Below are positions 29,185-37,719 of a stretch of DNA of 64,000 nt, one piece after another. The stretch covers positions 1,722,483 through 1,786,482 of the forward strand of contig CAJJBQ010000002.1 in the NCBI GenBank assembly GCA_905182405.1. Direction: 5' to 3'. Positions within the stretch are counted from its first letter, which is position 1, and each line of letters opens with the position of its first letter. The notes below the pieces were generated by a model, which had not been told where the DNA came from, searched no databases, and saw only the letters and a list, made by a program, of their open reading frames with translations. The stretch is from Akkermansiaceae bacterium (GTDB lineage Bacteria; Verrucomicrobiota; Verrucomicrobiia; Verrucomicrobiales; Akkermansiaceae). The translations under genes were made by a program, and so were the position numbers.

Positions 29185-31802
29185 CACTTTTTCAGGGTCC
29201 AAACCGTCAACCCGACCACGTCCTCATCAGTCGCCCGCATCACAAATCCCAACATCAAACCCGATATCAAAGTCGCGAAAAATCCTACCGCACCGTAGAG
29301 CAAAGGCATCAGATCAATCACGCCCGCCTCGTTCAAAAAGTAGACTGTCACCACCGTCACCACCCCACAGACCAAGGCCAAGAGGCCCGCCTTCCCATTC
29401 GGTCGCCTCGAAAAGATCCCCAAGGCAAACAAGCCACCCAAGGGCCCAAGGGCGAAACCAATGAAGCGGTTGAACAACATGAAGACTTCATCTGTTTTGA
29501 TCATCGCCAAGTAACTCGACACTCCGATTCCAATCAACCCAAGGATAATCACAACCCACTTCGCCACCCCAAGCCGCTGCGCGTCGCTGCTCTCCGGCTT
29601 CAGCAACCTTCCGTAAACATCCGTCACAAAAGCCGTTGCCACCGAGTTAAGCGAGCTGGAAATGGTCGACTGCGCCGCCGCAAACACCCCCGCAATAATC
29701 AGACCAGCCACACCCATCGGCAAATTCTGCATAATGAAAAAGGGCAATACGCTGTCCTTTGCCGGAAGCGCCGGGTCCATCAACTCAGGCTGATCTTGAT
29801 AAAACACAAAGAGCGCCGTTCCCAAGCCGAAGAAAATCGCCGACCCGATAAGCACCATCCCGATGTTCATCCACAAGGCACGCGCAGCATCCTTCTCCGA
29901 TGGCGTCGTGACATAGCGCTGCACCACATCCTGCCCCGAAGTGTAAGAAGGCAAGTTCGCCATCATAAAGGCCACGAATAAAACAAAGCCCGAGGTCGAT
30001 CCCTTCGCGATCGATAGATCACCGAAGCTCCAACTTGCCGTAAGCCCTTTTCCCTGCTCGCTCATCGCCGACCCGACCGCACCAATCCCACCGTCGACTT
30101 GCGAAACGATCAGCCCAAAACACAACAGCGCGCCGCCAATCAAGACCAAGGCCTGAATCGCATCCGTCCAAACCACCGCCGCGATTCCACCCATTACGGT
30201 GTAGATCACGCACAGCACTCCGATCACCGCAATCGCCATAAAGATGTTGATATCCGTGACGCTAGATAAGGCCAACGCCGGGAGATAAAGGACAATCGCC
30301 ACCCGCCCCACATGAAAGAGCATGAAGGTGATGCTCCCAATCACGCGAGTCGCCACGTTAAATCGTTTTTCAAGATATTCGTAAGCTGTCGTGATATTGA
30401 GCCGACGGTAAAACGGCAGGTAAAACATCACCACCAAAGGCACGATAATCAAGATAGGCCACTGCCCGATGTAACCATTCCAATTCGTGGCGTAAGCCGT
30501 TCCCGGCACCGCCATAAACGTGATCGCCGACAGCATCGTCGCAAAAATCGAAAGTCCCGCCACCCAGAAAGGAACACGCTGCCCTCCTCTAAAATACGCC
30601 TCGGTCGTCGAAGCCGACTCCCGCTTCATAAACCAATATCCAATCCCCACCATCCCCAACAAGTAGACCGCGACAACCGCCCAATTCACCACCCCAAAGT
30701 CCAACTTCGAGCCACCTACTTCCGCGATTAGCACCTGCGGCGACCTCACCCCCGGCTTAATTTCCCCGGTCGGAATGATCACCTTTCCATTCCAAAAAAC
30801 CAGCGGAGTCGTCACTGGAGGAAAGCTCCCCTCAGTCGGCAAGCTCCCCGCTTCAGACCAACGGTCCGTCACCGTATTATAAGCCAAAATCGAATTTGGA
30901 AATCCGGGATGCTCCATCCCCTGACCATTGATCTCCGGTCGTGCCGCTACCTGCTCCACTAAAAAAGGAACCGGAACTCCACCCAGCATCAACAGAGAAC
31001 TCGCCCCCGACCGAACCGCCATCGAGGGAGCCGCTGATCTGGCTTCAGGCATGTCCGCAAGCCGCTTCCATTTCCCTGAAGCAACATTCAGTTCCCAAGC
31101 TTCCTTCAAAAAATCCAAACCAAAAATGCGATCCTCTTTCTCCTCCTCTGAATCTGCATTATCCCGTCCGCCAAAGAGGTAAAACGTCCCACCCTTCACA
31201 CCACCCACAGCATACATTCTCCCTCGCGCCCCTTCAGGCCAGCCCAAGACCTCCCACTCTGCTTCATCCTTCATGGCATAGAACTCCCTGATCGTTTCAT
31301 CTCCATTCGTTCCCGACCCAACAATGAGTCTCCCGTCAACCACTGCCGCCACCCCTTCCGCGAGCGGCCCAGGAAGAGACAGTGCCTTCCCGACGATCAC
31401 CTTCCCTTTCTCAACCTTCACCCTGTAACTCTCGCTCAAGCACCCCGATTCATTCTTCCCTCCCATGAACCAACACGAGCCCTCATCCAAGCTCGCTGAC
31501 ATGCCATAGCCAACTGGCTGCGGTAGCTTTGCCTCCGCCTTCCGCCATTCCCCGCCTTCCCTCAGTGGCAGAACGTAAATGTCATCGTAATAGATCTTCT
31601 TCCCATCTTCCCACGGCCTTCCGTCAGGAAAATTCGCGCCTCCGGCCACCACCAAAAAATCATCCCCATTCTCCGAGACCACCCCGGAAAAGACGCCCGC
31701 AAAACCTTCCCGATCAGGGAGATCAGGAAGACGATCCCACTCCAAAGCACCCCATGCCGAGGCCCAACCCAGGAACCAAATAACGAACAATCTCGCGATC
31801 AT
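29184..31802 (-). CDS. Fused sialic acid mutarotase (Kelch) and Na+/solute symporter
   Basis: 872 residues. After a signal-like N-terminus (1-18), residues about 20-365 form a Kelch propeller of the NanM type: VVAGGANFPDGRPWEDGKK, YYDDIYVLP, VGYGMSASLDEG, YLFGGRDN, LLMLGGVPVPF. From about 370 to 870 a full sodium:solute symporter (SSS) follows, with some 13 helices and marks such as GLSIFATMLSAITFMAVPGTA and GVFAAAQSTISSSLNS. The propeller would sit in the periplasm and convert sialic acid between anomers just before uptake with Na+. Its start overlaps the nanA stop (ATGA) and its stop overlaps the AGE start, so the operon is tightly coupled. Confidence 0.88.
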   Translation of the reverse strand: MIARLFVIWFLGWASAWGALEWDRLPDLPDREGFAGVFSGVVSENGDDFLVVAGGANFPDGRPWEDGKKIYYDDIYVLPLREGGEWRKAEAKLPQPVGYGMSASLDEGSCWFMGGKNESGCLSESYRVKVEKGKVIVGKALSLPGPLAEGVAAVVDGRLIVGSGTNGDETIREFYAMKDEAEWEVLGWPEGARGRMYAVGGVKGGTFYLFGGRDNADSEEEKEDRIFGLDFLKEAWELNVASGKWKRLADMPEARSAAPSMAVRSGASSLLMLGGVPVPFLVEQVAARPEINGQGMEHPGFPNSILAYNTVTDRWSEAGSLPTEGSFPPVTTPLVFWNGKVIIPTGEIKPGVRSPQVLIAEVGGSKLDFGVVNWAVVAVYLLGMVGIGYWFMKRESASTTEAYFRGGQRVPFWVAGLSIFATMLSAITFMAVPGTAYATNWNGYIGQWPILIIVPLVVMFYLPFYRRLNITTAYEYLEKRFNVATRVIGSITFMLFHVGRVAIVLYLPALALSSVTDINIFMAIAVIGVLCVIYTVMGGIAAVVWTDAIQALVLIGGALLCFGLIVSQVDGGIGAVGSAMSEQGKGLTASWSFGDLSIAKGSTSGFVLFVAFMMANLPSYTSGQDVVQRYVTTPSEKDAARALWMNIGMVLIGSAIFFGLGTALFVFYQDQPELMDPALPAKDSVLPFFIMQNLPMGVAGLIIAGVFAAAQSTISSSLNSVATAFVTDVYGRLLKPESSDAQRLGVAKWVVIILGLIGIGVSSYLAMIKTDEVFMLFNRFIGFALGPLGGLFALGIFSRRPNGKAGLLALVCGVVTVVTVYFLNEAGVIDLMPLLYGAVGFFATLISGLMLGFVMRATDEDVVGLTVWTLKK

Positions 31803-32731
31803 ACCGAAACGCTTACATCCTGCCCCACCCAGTCAAACCAGCCCATTTCCTCCAGGCCTTTCCTTAAGGCCACAATCTGTTCAGGACTTGCCGGATCAAT
31901 CGGACGACGCACCGGACCGCAGTCGATCCCCACCATCTGCATCATCACTTTCAGCGAAGCCCGACCACAGGTTTCAAACATCGCCCCGAGCATCTCCAAC
32001 GCACGCCCCTGCCACATTTGGGCCTCTTCCAAATTTCCTGAATTTACCGCCTCTCTCACCCGGTCATAAATGGGCGCCGCATAGTTATAAGTGCTTCCCA
32101 CCGCCGCGCGATAGCCCTGCGCAACCGACATGAGATAAGCCTCATCCGAACCCGCCAAAAACTCCAATCCCGGCCCTACTTTTTCCAAAAGAGGCAAATT
32201 GTAGAGCGACGCTCCATCGGAATATTTAATCCCGCAAAAGGTCGGCAAGCGATCCATCGCCCGATCTGTCAGCTTCATTGGATCAAGGTTCACCCCCGAC
32301 AAAAAAGGAATGTGATAATAGTAAAAAGGCGTCTTGGGAGCCGCCTCGACAATCGGTAAAAGCCCCTCCACCAACGCCTCTTCACCACTGACTTTAAAAT
32401 AGCCCGTCGGTGTCGCCGAAACAGCATCTGCTCCGATCGATTCAGCATGTCCGGCGAGTTCAGCCGATGCCTTCAAACTATTGTGTCCCACCTGAACAAA
32501 AGTCTTCATCCGACCCTTCGCGGACGACACATAAGCTTCCGCCACGGCCCTCCGTTCCTCATCGGTCAAGGACATCCCCTCACCCGTGCTTCCTGCAATG
32601 TAAATCCCTGTGATGCCTTTTGATTCCAGATGATCCAACACCTTGGGAACGATCCCTACATTCAGTTCTCCATTTTTGTCCATCGGCGACACAACGGCCG
32701 CCACCAATCCACTCATTTTTAAAGGCTCCAT
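31799..32731 (-). CDS. nanA: N-acetylneuraminate lyase
   Basis: I prefer the ATG at 32731 (MEPLKMSGLVAAVVSPMDKN; 310 residues) over the longer frame from 32767. The protein is a DHDPS/NAL-type TIM barrel: GIYIAGSTGEGMSLT holds the substrate-carboxylate loop, FYYYHIPFLSG the catalytic Tyr, and FCGIKYSDG the Schiff-base Lys. YIAGSTGEG and the GIKYSD neighbourhood are the NAL rather than the DapA pattern. It splits sialic acid to ManNAc and pyruvate. First gene of the nan operon; the promoter should lie within 32732-33113. Confidence 0.88.
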   Translation of the reverse strand: MEPLKMSGLVAAVVSPMDKNGELNVGIVPKVLDHLESKGITGIYIAGSTGEGMSLTDEERRAVAEAYVSSAKGRMKTFVQVGHNSLKASAELAGHAESIGADAVSATPTGYFKVSGEEALVEGLLPIVEAAPKTPFYYYHIPFLSGVNLDPMKLTDRAMDRLPTFCGIKYSDGASLYNLPLLEKVGPGLEFLAGSDEAYLMSVAQGYRAAVGSTYNYAAPIYDRVREAVNSGNLEEAQMWQGRALEMLGAMFETCGRASLKVMMQMVGIDCGPVRRPIDPASPEQIVALRKGLEEMGWFDWVGQDVSVSV

Positions 32732-32767
32732 TTCAATAACGTTGCCCAAGTATCCATGGCAGGACAA

Positions 32768-33113
32768 GAACGGAGCTTGAAATTACTTGGTTTGAAGGAC
32801 CAACCAATCAACATACCACTCGTGCCTCGGATCCCCTACCGTCAGCCTCTCCCCATTCAGACCGCCGACCTCCTTCCCGGAGAACGCTCCGACTGCAAGA
32901 GCCCCCCACTGCAATTATCGCCACTCAATCAAGACAGGCCCTCCCACTACTTTTCCGATCCCACCATTCTCGCTCGAACGGTTCTCCGCCACATCCTTCC
33001 CATCTCCGAAGGAAAGGCGTCCAGCTCGACTAAAAAACTTCTCATCCCCGATTACGTGCCCGGATTAACCGTCCGCTCCGTTTAATCCTGTTAAAGATCT
33101 CCACCTCTTGGAC
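32768..33113. other. Gap between nanA and glycosyltransferase gene
   Basis: About 345 bp. One plus-strand frame (32756-33085) is open but its composition does not resemble a family I know. The region must hold the nan operon promoter on the minus strand. I see no clear operator palindrome and no intact regulator gene. Confidence 0.35.
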
Positions 33114-34112
33114 TCAACAGCAACACCAGAAATCGACCCCTTCCTCATAGCCCTCTTCGAAAGCTTTCTGCCGCATCTTTTCACGGCCACCCGGACTCCC
33201 CACTGCAGACAGAAGAATCGCCTCACGCCATCGCTTACCGAATTCAGAGTATCCGACAACAGGGCGATCCCGGCAAACCCCACCCACCCGTTTAGAATTG
33301 ATTTCAAAGAAGCCGTGCAAGGTGATCCCACACGCGAGTAACTCAGAAGCGATGACTTTGCCGTTGGGGCCCGCTCCCGCAATCGCAATTCCCCGACCTT
33401 TCACCTCTTCCATCTCCGCAAGCGCACGGCCTTTCAAAATAAGCATCTCGCGCTGACCATAGCGTGGATGGGTGCGCGTCAATCGAGTCGGTCCATCTTT
33501 CCATTGATAAAGCCTCTCACTGACTTTTGCGAAGCGTTTCCCCTGATGAAGAAGACGCAACCATAGACTATAGTCTTCCGCCAATCCATCATCTCGATAA
33601 GCTCCCGCTTCGATCAAGGTGCTCTTTGCCATCATCACGGTTGGCTGCACCACCGGGCTTTCGACAAAACGTTCACGGGAAACTTTTTCCGCATCACCAA
33701 GCCCATTCACCCAATCAACATAACGCTGCATTCCTTTCCCAAGAGCACCCACCAATTCAATCCCACAACTCGCAACCTCGCACTCACCCGAAAGGAGTGG
33801 CACAATCGTCCACTCGATGCGATGAGAGGAGCATCGATCATCCGAGTCCATCCGCGCGAGCCACTTCCCTCGACTGGCATCAATGGCCACTTCAAGAGCC
33901 CGAAGAAGATTCCCTTCTGCACCCAAATCAATGAGCCTAACCCGCTCATCGTCGATCAAAAAAAACGAATCTCGCACCCGCTCGGGACAACCGTTCAACA
34001 CCACAATGATCTCCAATTCACCCCATGTCTGTTCCCGAAGATCCGCAAGCGCTAGTTCCGCTTCATCCGCTCCGGGCCCCACCGGGAAAATGACGGAAAC
34101 CAAATCACTCAT
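33114..34112 (-). CDS. Glycosyltransferase family 2
   Basis: 332 residues. The start MSDLVSVIFPVGPGADEAEL, EIIVVLNGCPERVRDSFFL and KWLARMDSDDRCSSHR (metal-binding D-x-D) are typical GT2 features, followed by LAEDYSLWLRLLHQG, the acceptor-side ED motif. After about 235 the C-terminal 95 residues (GIAIAGAGPNGKVIASELL, FFEINSKRVG) look like a small nucleotide-binding, Rossmann-like domain added to the GT-A fold. It probably transfers a sugar to a surface polysaccharide or lipid. Its start overlaps the CPXCG gene stop (ATGA), so the two are co-translated. Confidence 0.85.
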   Translation of the reverse strand: MSDLVSVIFPVGPGADEAELALADLREQTWGELEIIVVLNGCPERVRDSFFLIDDERVRLIDLGAEGNLLRALEVAIDASRGKWLARMDSDDRCSSHRIEWTIVPLLSGECEVASCGIELVGALGKGMQRYVDWVNGLGDAEKVSRERFVESPVVQPTVMMAKSTLIEAGAYRDDGLAEDYSLWLRLLHQGKRFAKVSERLYQWKDGPTRLTRTHPRYGQREMLILKGRALAEMEEVKGRGIAIAGAGPNGKVIASELLACGITLHGFFEINSKRVGGVCRDRPVVGYSEFGKRWREAILLSAVGSPGGREKMRQKAFEEGYEEGVDFWCCC

Positions 34113-34270
34113 TCCTCCAGTCCCTCGGCAAACAGGCTCCCATCCGCTTCCACCACCAGAATGAGCGGACGACAGCAGACCTCACAATCGTAGTCCATTC
34201 GGCTTCCATAGTCCTCAGGAGCGACCTCCGAGACCTCGAACCACTCATGGCATGTAGGACACTGGATCAT
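34109..34270 (-). CDS. CPXCG-motif cysteine-rich small protein
   Basis: A 53-residue protein starting with MIQCPTCHEW and carrying a second Cys group CEVCCRP around residues 29-35, then LILVVEADG and an acidic end. This two-cluster layout is that of the Cys_rich_CPXG family, predicted to bind one Zn or Fe ion; function unknown. The stop overlaps the start of the glycosyltransferase gene (ATGA at 34112-34109). Confidence 0.8.
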   Translation of the reverse strand: MIQCPTCHEWFEVSEVAPEDYGSRMDYDCEVCCRPLILVVEADGSLFAEGLEE

Positions 34271-34379
34271 AGCAGAATAATGTTCATAGACGATAGAACC
34301 CTACTCTGTTGCCCCTGACAAGCCAGTGTCCCACCCACCGCCGGCGACCACTCCGCTGAAGCGAATTTTACCCACAAGT

Positions 34380-34626
34380 TCAGGATGGCATTTCCATTAG
34401 CGAAACATCCGCGCCTAAGTGGGCCTCCACCTCCAATGTGGCCCCTTCTTTGCGAGTGTCGTAGGAAGCCGGAGTTGACGGAGTCGCGGGAATCAAGCCC
34501 TGACTGGCCGCTTGAGCACCCCCTAACTGCAACAGCAAAAGGATCAGCGTCATTCTGTGCAAGCACGAGAGACGGAGCGAAAAGCACCCAGGAAAGCGCC
34601 AGTATTTTTTGAGGTGTCTTTTTCAT
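34380..34626 (-). pseudogene. Secreted protein remnant, frameshifted
   Basis: The ATG at 34626 opens a good signal peptide (MKKTPQKILALSWVLFAPSLVLAQ) and NDADPF. Protein-like sequence then continues in another frame: SQGLIPATPSTPASYDTRKE and GATLEVEAHLGADVSLMEMP, stopping at about 34380. The YDTRKxGxTLEVE pattern recalls secretin-like/GspD-associated proteins seen in Verrucomicrobia, but I am not certain. The remainder up to the CPXCG gene is out of frame. Likely a broken, C-terminally deleted gene. Confidence 0.45.
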
Positions 34627-34674
34627 AACGAGGGAAACCTAACAAACCGATCCACCCCTTGTGTCAAATCTCTC

Positions 34675-34748
34675 TCAAAATCCACCACCAAAGACTCCGC
34701 TCTGGGAGCGCTTACGATATTCACCGGGCGTCATCCCAGTAGACGGGA
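34675..34748 (-). pseudogene. AraC-type regulator, C-terminal scrap
   Basis: The minus strand reads TGMTPGEYRKRSQSGVFGGG then TGA. TGMTPGEYRKR is the universal C-terminal end of AraC/XylS DNA-binding domains. Nothing upstream continues the domain, so only the last 22 codons survive. Confidence 0.5.
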
Positions 34749-34825
34749 GCATCACACCCAGCGGCAGGAATAGAATCACCAAAGATCGTATCTTCCCTCC
34801 CTGCCGATAGAGCGATCCCTTCCCA

Positions 34826-34866
34826 ACAAAAAACGGCCCCTCCCGAGAGAAGAGCCATTTTTAAAG
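34826..34866 (-). terminator. Possible terminator after PEP-CTERM remnant
   Basis: On the minus strand an imperfect hairpin (GGCTCTTCTC...GAGGGGCC with wobble pairs) is followed by GTTTTTTG and preceded by an A-rich arm. It lies about 20 bp downstream of the PEP-CTERM stop at 34881, the expected place for an intrinsic terminator. Confidence 0.45.
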
Positions 34867-34880
34867 TTAAATTAGATTTT

Positions 34881-35116
34881 CTAGCGCTTACGGCGGACCA
34901 GGCCGAGAAAAGCCAAGCTGCCAAGAAGGACTAATAATGGCTCGGGAACCACCACTAAATCTCCTGAGATCTAGACCTGATTGAAGGCAATATCCTCATC
35001 AGAACCATTTGATCCATCCAAGGCAGTAGTGGTGGAATCCCCAATCATCAAAGCCGCTGCCGAGACCATCTGAGTCGCTCCAATAGCCGCAAAAATAAAA
35101 ATTTAACTGTTTTCAT
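34881..35116 (-). pseudogene. PEP-CTERM protein, internally deleted
   Basis: From the ATG at 35116 (MKTVK), a shifted frame gives a leader-like IFAAIGATQMVSAAALMIGD, then DGSNGSDEDIAFNQV, a TAG stop, and ISGDLVVVPEPLLVLLGSLA followed by FLGLVRRKR and stop. VPEP, the hydrophobic span and the basic end are the PEP-CTERM sorting signal used by exosortase. Only leader and sorting signal remain, with a frameshift and a nonsense codon, so the gene is dead. An intact PEP-CTERM protein is at 53533. Confidence 0.7.
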
Positions 35117-35248
35117 TTTATGGAGGGGGTTGGAACACCTCTCGGGCCAATCGCCTACCCAAATTAATGTGACTTTGTTGACCTTACTTAATTAACCGTC
35201 TCTCCCAAGAGCTTGCGACAACCTCAAGCCACCGCTATAAAGCTCGCA

Positions 35249-36298
35249 ATGCCAGTCCACGTCGTCACCGGTTCCGATGAAGGAAAAGTCTCCGAAGAGG
35301 CTTCCAAGCTTTTCGAGAAACTGAAGCCACCCGGGAGCGATGAATTTGCCAACGAAATCATCGAGGGCGCAGCCGATAACGCCGAGCACGCCTTTACCAT
35401 TGCCAGTCAGGTCGTCGAAGGGCTCCAAACGATGGGGTTCTTCGGAGGCGCGAAGGTCGTTTGGCTCAAGGGAGCCACCTTCATGGGAAGCGACCGCACC
35501 AGCGAAGCCGAGCGGGCGAAGACAGGCGTGGAAAGCATCCTGGATACCATTAAGGCAGGACTCCCCGACGAAGTCATCTTCCTCCTGAGCGCCACCGCTA
35601 TCGATAAACGCCGTGCCTTTTATAAGTGGACCAAGGTCAATGCCGAGATTCGTAGCTACGATAAAATCGATGTCTCCCGCGAAGGCTGGGAGGACCAGGT
35701 CTCAGTGCTCGTCGAACGGGGAGCTTCTGAAAAAGGGCTCAACTTTAGTAGTGATGCCCTCAATCTCTTCGTCCAACTCGCAGGAGAAGAGACCCGCCAA
35801 ATCGGAAACGAATTGGAAAAACTGGACCTCTTTTTAGGAAAGGACCGTCGGGAAGTGACCCTTGATGACGTGCAAACGATGGTTCCACTCAGCCGAAAAG
35901 GCGTCATCTGGGAAATCTCCCGCGCCATCGAAGCGCGCCGGCCAACGCGCGCCATTGAGCTCATCGACCAGCAGCTCACGAAAAACGAGAGTGCCATTGC
36001 GCTCGTGAAAGCCGCGATCATTCCCACCGTGCGCAACCTTTTCTTCGCCAAGCTCACCGAGCCCTACGGCTCAATCAACCGGGCTCCCAAGGGAATCCTC
36101 GCCGTCCTCCCCAAGAAAAAGGACGGTGGCATCAACACCTGGGGACTCAAGATGGCGGCCAAGGGCGCCCGAGGCTTCACCCTCCCCCAGCTGCAACGTG
36201 GCCTGGAATCCTGCCTGAATGCCGACAAAGCACTCGTCACCTCCAGCCAAGACCACCGCATGGTCCTGCATCGCCTCGTGGTGGAGCTTTGCGCGTAG
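35249..36298 (+). CDS. holA: DNA polymerase III subunit delta
   Basis: I use the ATG at 35249 (MPVHVVTGSDEGKVSEEASK), 349 residues. The order AHVVxG-like start, GFFGGAKVVWLKGATFMG, LPDEVIFLLSATAIDKRR, LAGEETRQIGNELEKLDLF and the helical collar QLTKNESAIALVKAAIIPTV match HolA, the clamp-loader delta subunit that opens the sliding clamp. Soluble cytoplasmic protein. The longer TTG start at 35213 is less plausible. It is the first of a run of plus-strand conserved genes. Confidence 0.85.
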   Translation: MPVHVVTGSDEGKVSEEASKLFEKLKPPGSDEFANEIIEGAADNAEHAFTIASQVVEGLQTMGFFGGAKVVWLKGATFMGSDRTSEAERAKTGVESILDTIKAGLPDEVIFLLSATAIDKRRAFYKWTKVNAEIRSYDKIDVSREGWEDQVSVLVERGASEKGLNFSSDALNLFVQLAGEETRQIGNELEKLDLFLGKDRREVTLDDVQTMVPLSRKGVIWEISRAIEARRPTRAIELIDQQLTKNESAIALVKAAIIPTVRNLFFAKLTEPYGSINRAPKGILAVLPKKKDGGINTWGLKMAAKGARGFTLPQLQRGLESCLNADKALVTSSQDHRMVLHRLVVELCA

Positions 36299-36375
36299 GA
36301 CACTCCATCCTGACTGTCCTACGGCACCCTGACTTTGAGATTCCGAGAGATCTATATTTCAGATAACGTTTTTCC

Positions 36376-36747
36376 ATGCGCTTACTTTCATCCCTTGCAG
36401 CAGCCCTCACTCTGGCCAGCTGCGCCCCCACTTCTCCTGAGGCGGGACCAACTGCGCCCTCCCCTTCTCCTGCTGCAGATCCGACAACTCTCACTGAAGC
36501 CACTCCCCCACCTGGTCCCGTAAAACCCCTCATCACGATCCGCAACATGAGCAACCGAGACATCATGGTGGGCGTGCGTGGACCCGAGATTCAGATGATT
36601 TCCATCCCGAAACGCGCCAAACGCACCATCTCGCTTCCCCCCGGAAATTATAAGTGGGCCGCGACTGCCGAAAAGACCGAAACACAGGTCGGCAGCAAGA
36701 GTTTCGCGCCCGGCCAGCAATACGTCTGGGATTTTAAATTGGACTAA
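36376..36747 (+). CDS. Small lipoprotein of unknown function
   Basis: 123 residues. MRLLSSLAAALTLASC is a lipoprotein signal with lipobox LASC (Cys16), followed by a Pro/Thr-rich linker (about 17-50) and a compact beta-rich domain (ITIRNMSNRDIMVGVRGPEI, KRTISLPPGNYKWAATAEKT, GQQYVWDFKLD). The fold resembles small Ig-like or PEGA-like modules; I do not recognise the family. It sits between holA and a permease gene on the same strand. Confidence 0.7.
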   Translation: MRLLSSLAAALTLASCAPTSPEAGPTAPSPSPAADPTTLTEATPPPGPVKPLITIRNMSNRDIMVGVRGPEIQMISIPKRAKRTISLPPGNYKWAATAEKTETQVGSKSFAPGQQYVWDFKLD

Positions 36748-36795
36748 GTCGCTTTTTCGTTCGCAAAAGGTTCTCATCTCTCTTGAATCCCCAAC

Positions 36796-37719
36796 GTGAC
36801 TGACGTTCGCGAAGCTCAACTCCAGGATGGCTCATTTGAATTCCTGGCCATTTTCCTGGAGGGCTTGCCCTTTATCTTTCTGGGGACCTTGGTCAGCGGA
36901 TTCCTGGGGACCTACCTTCCTCGAAACGCCTTCGAAAAATTTCTCCCTAAGAATCGCTCCGCCGCCATTTTGGTCAGCGGGCTTTTAGGCGCGATTTTCC
37001 CGGTCTGTGAGTGCGCCGTCGTACCCGTCATTCGACGTCTCGTTAAAAACGGTCTCCCCGCTTCCTGCGCCCTCGCATACATGTTGGCCGCGCCCATTTT
37101 TAATCCGGTCACAGCCATCAGCACCTACAAGGCCTTCAATAATTCCTACCTCGTGTCTGGTTCGCGACTCGCAATGGGCTACCTCCTCGCGGTCGCGGTG
37201 GGACTCATCATGGCCCGCGTCGCTCACAAACACTTCCTAAAGCCTTCCGCCCTCGAAGAATCCCACGAACACCAGCACCCCCGGACCCTTTCCAGCGCCA
37301 TGAACAATTCCTTGAGGGATCTCATGGATGTCGGGCTCTATTTTACGATCGGAGTGATCCTGACCTCTCTGCTTAAAACGACCGTCATCGATCCCACCTC
37401 CGACTTCTGGAAAGGCCTTGCTGAAAATTCCCTCGCCGCCACCCCCGCGATGATGATTCTCGCCTTCATCCTGAGCCTTTGCTCCACCTCGGATGCCTTC
37501 ATCGCCGCCAACATCGGCAACTTCAAATACGGGCCAAAGCTCGCCTTCATGGTCTTCGGCCCCATGATGGATGCCAAACTAGTCTTCCTCTACTCCACCG
37601 TCTTCCGCTGGAAGTTCATCCTCTTCTTATGTCTCGGACTTTTCGTCGGCGCCGGCGCGCTCTCGCTCTTTTTCGAACACGTGATTGGCGCCAACTGGAA
37701 TCAGGGGGTGACGCCATGA
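36796..37719 (+). CDS. DUF318/ArsP-like permease
   Basis: 307 residues from a GTG start, with about eight helices. GLLGAIFPVCECAVVPVIRR, NGLPASCALAYMLAAPIFNP, and LCSTSDAFIAANIG are the conserved permease motifs of the DUF318/YraQ/ArsP family, with a functional-looking Cys pair (VCEC). Family members export organoarsenicals or move other compounds; the exact substrate is unknown. Its stop overlaps the ATG of the DUF1980 gene (ATGA at 37716-37719), the usual partner of this permease. Confidence 0.85.
   Translation: MTDVREAQLQDGSFEFLAIFLEGLPFIFLGTLVSGFLGTYLPRNAFEKFLPKNRSAAILVSGLLGAIFPVCECAVVPVIRRLVKNGLPASCALAYMLAAPIFNPVTAISTYKAFNNSYLVSGSRLAMGYLLAVAVGLIMARVAHKHFLKPSALEESHEHQHPRTLSSAMNNSLRDLMDVGLYFTIGVILTSLLKTTVIDPTSDFWKGLAENSLAATPAMMILAFILSLCSTSDAFIAANIGNFKYGPKLAFMVFGPMMDAKLVFLYSTVFRWKFILFLCLGLFVGAGALSLFFEHVIGANWNQGVTP

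Noticed and set aside
28815..29981. 388-codon plus-strand frame opposite the AGE and NanM-SSS genes
   Set aside because: Arg/Pro/His-rich shadow spanning the border of two real genes on the other strand.
32756..33085. 109-codon plus-strand frame before nanA
   Set aside because: Overlaps the nanA start region and gives no recognisable protein; considered as a regulator remnant but nothing supports it.
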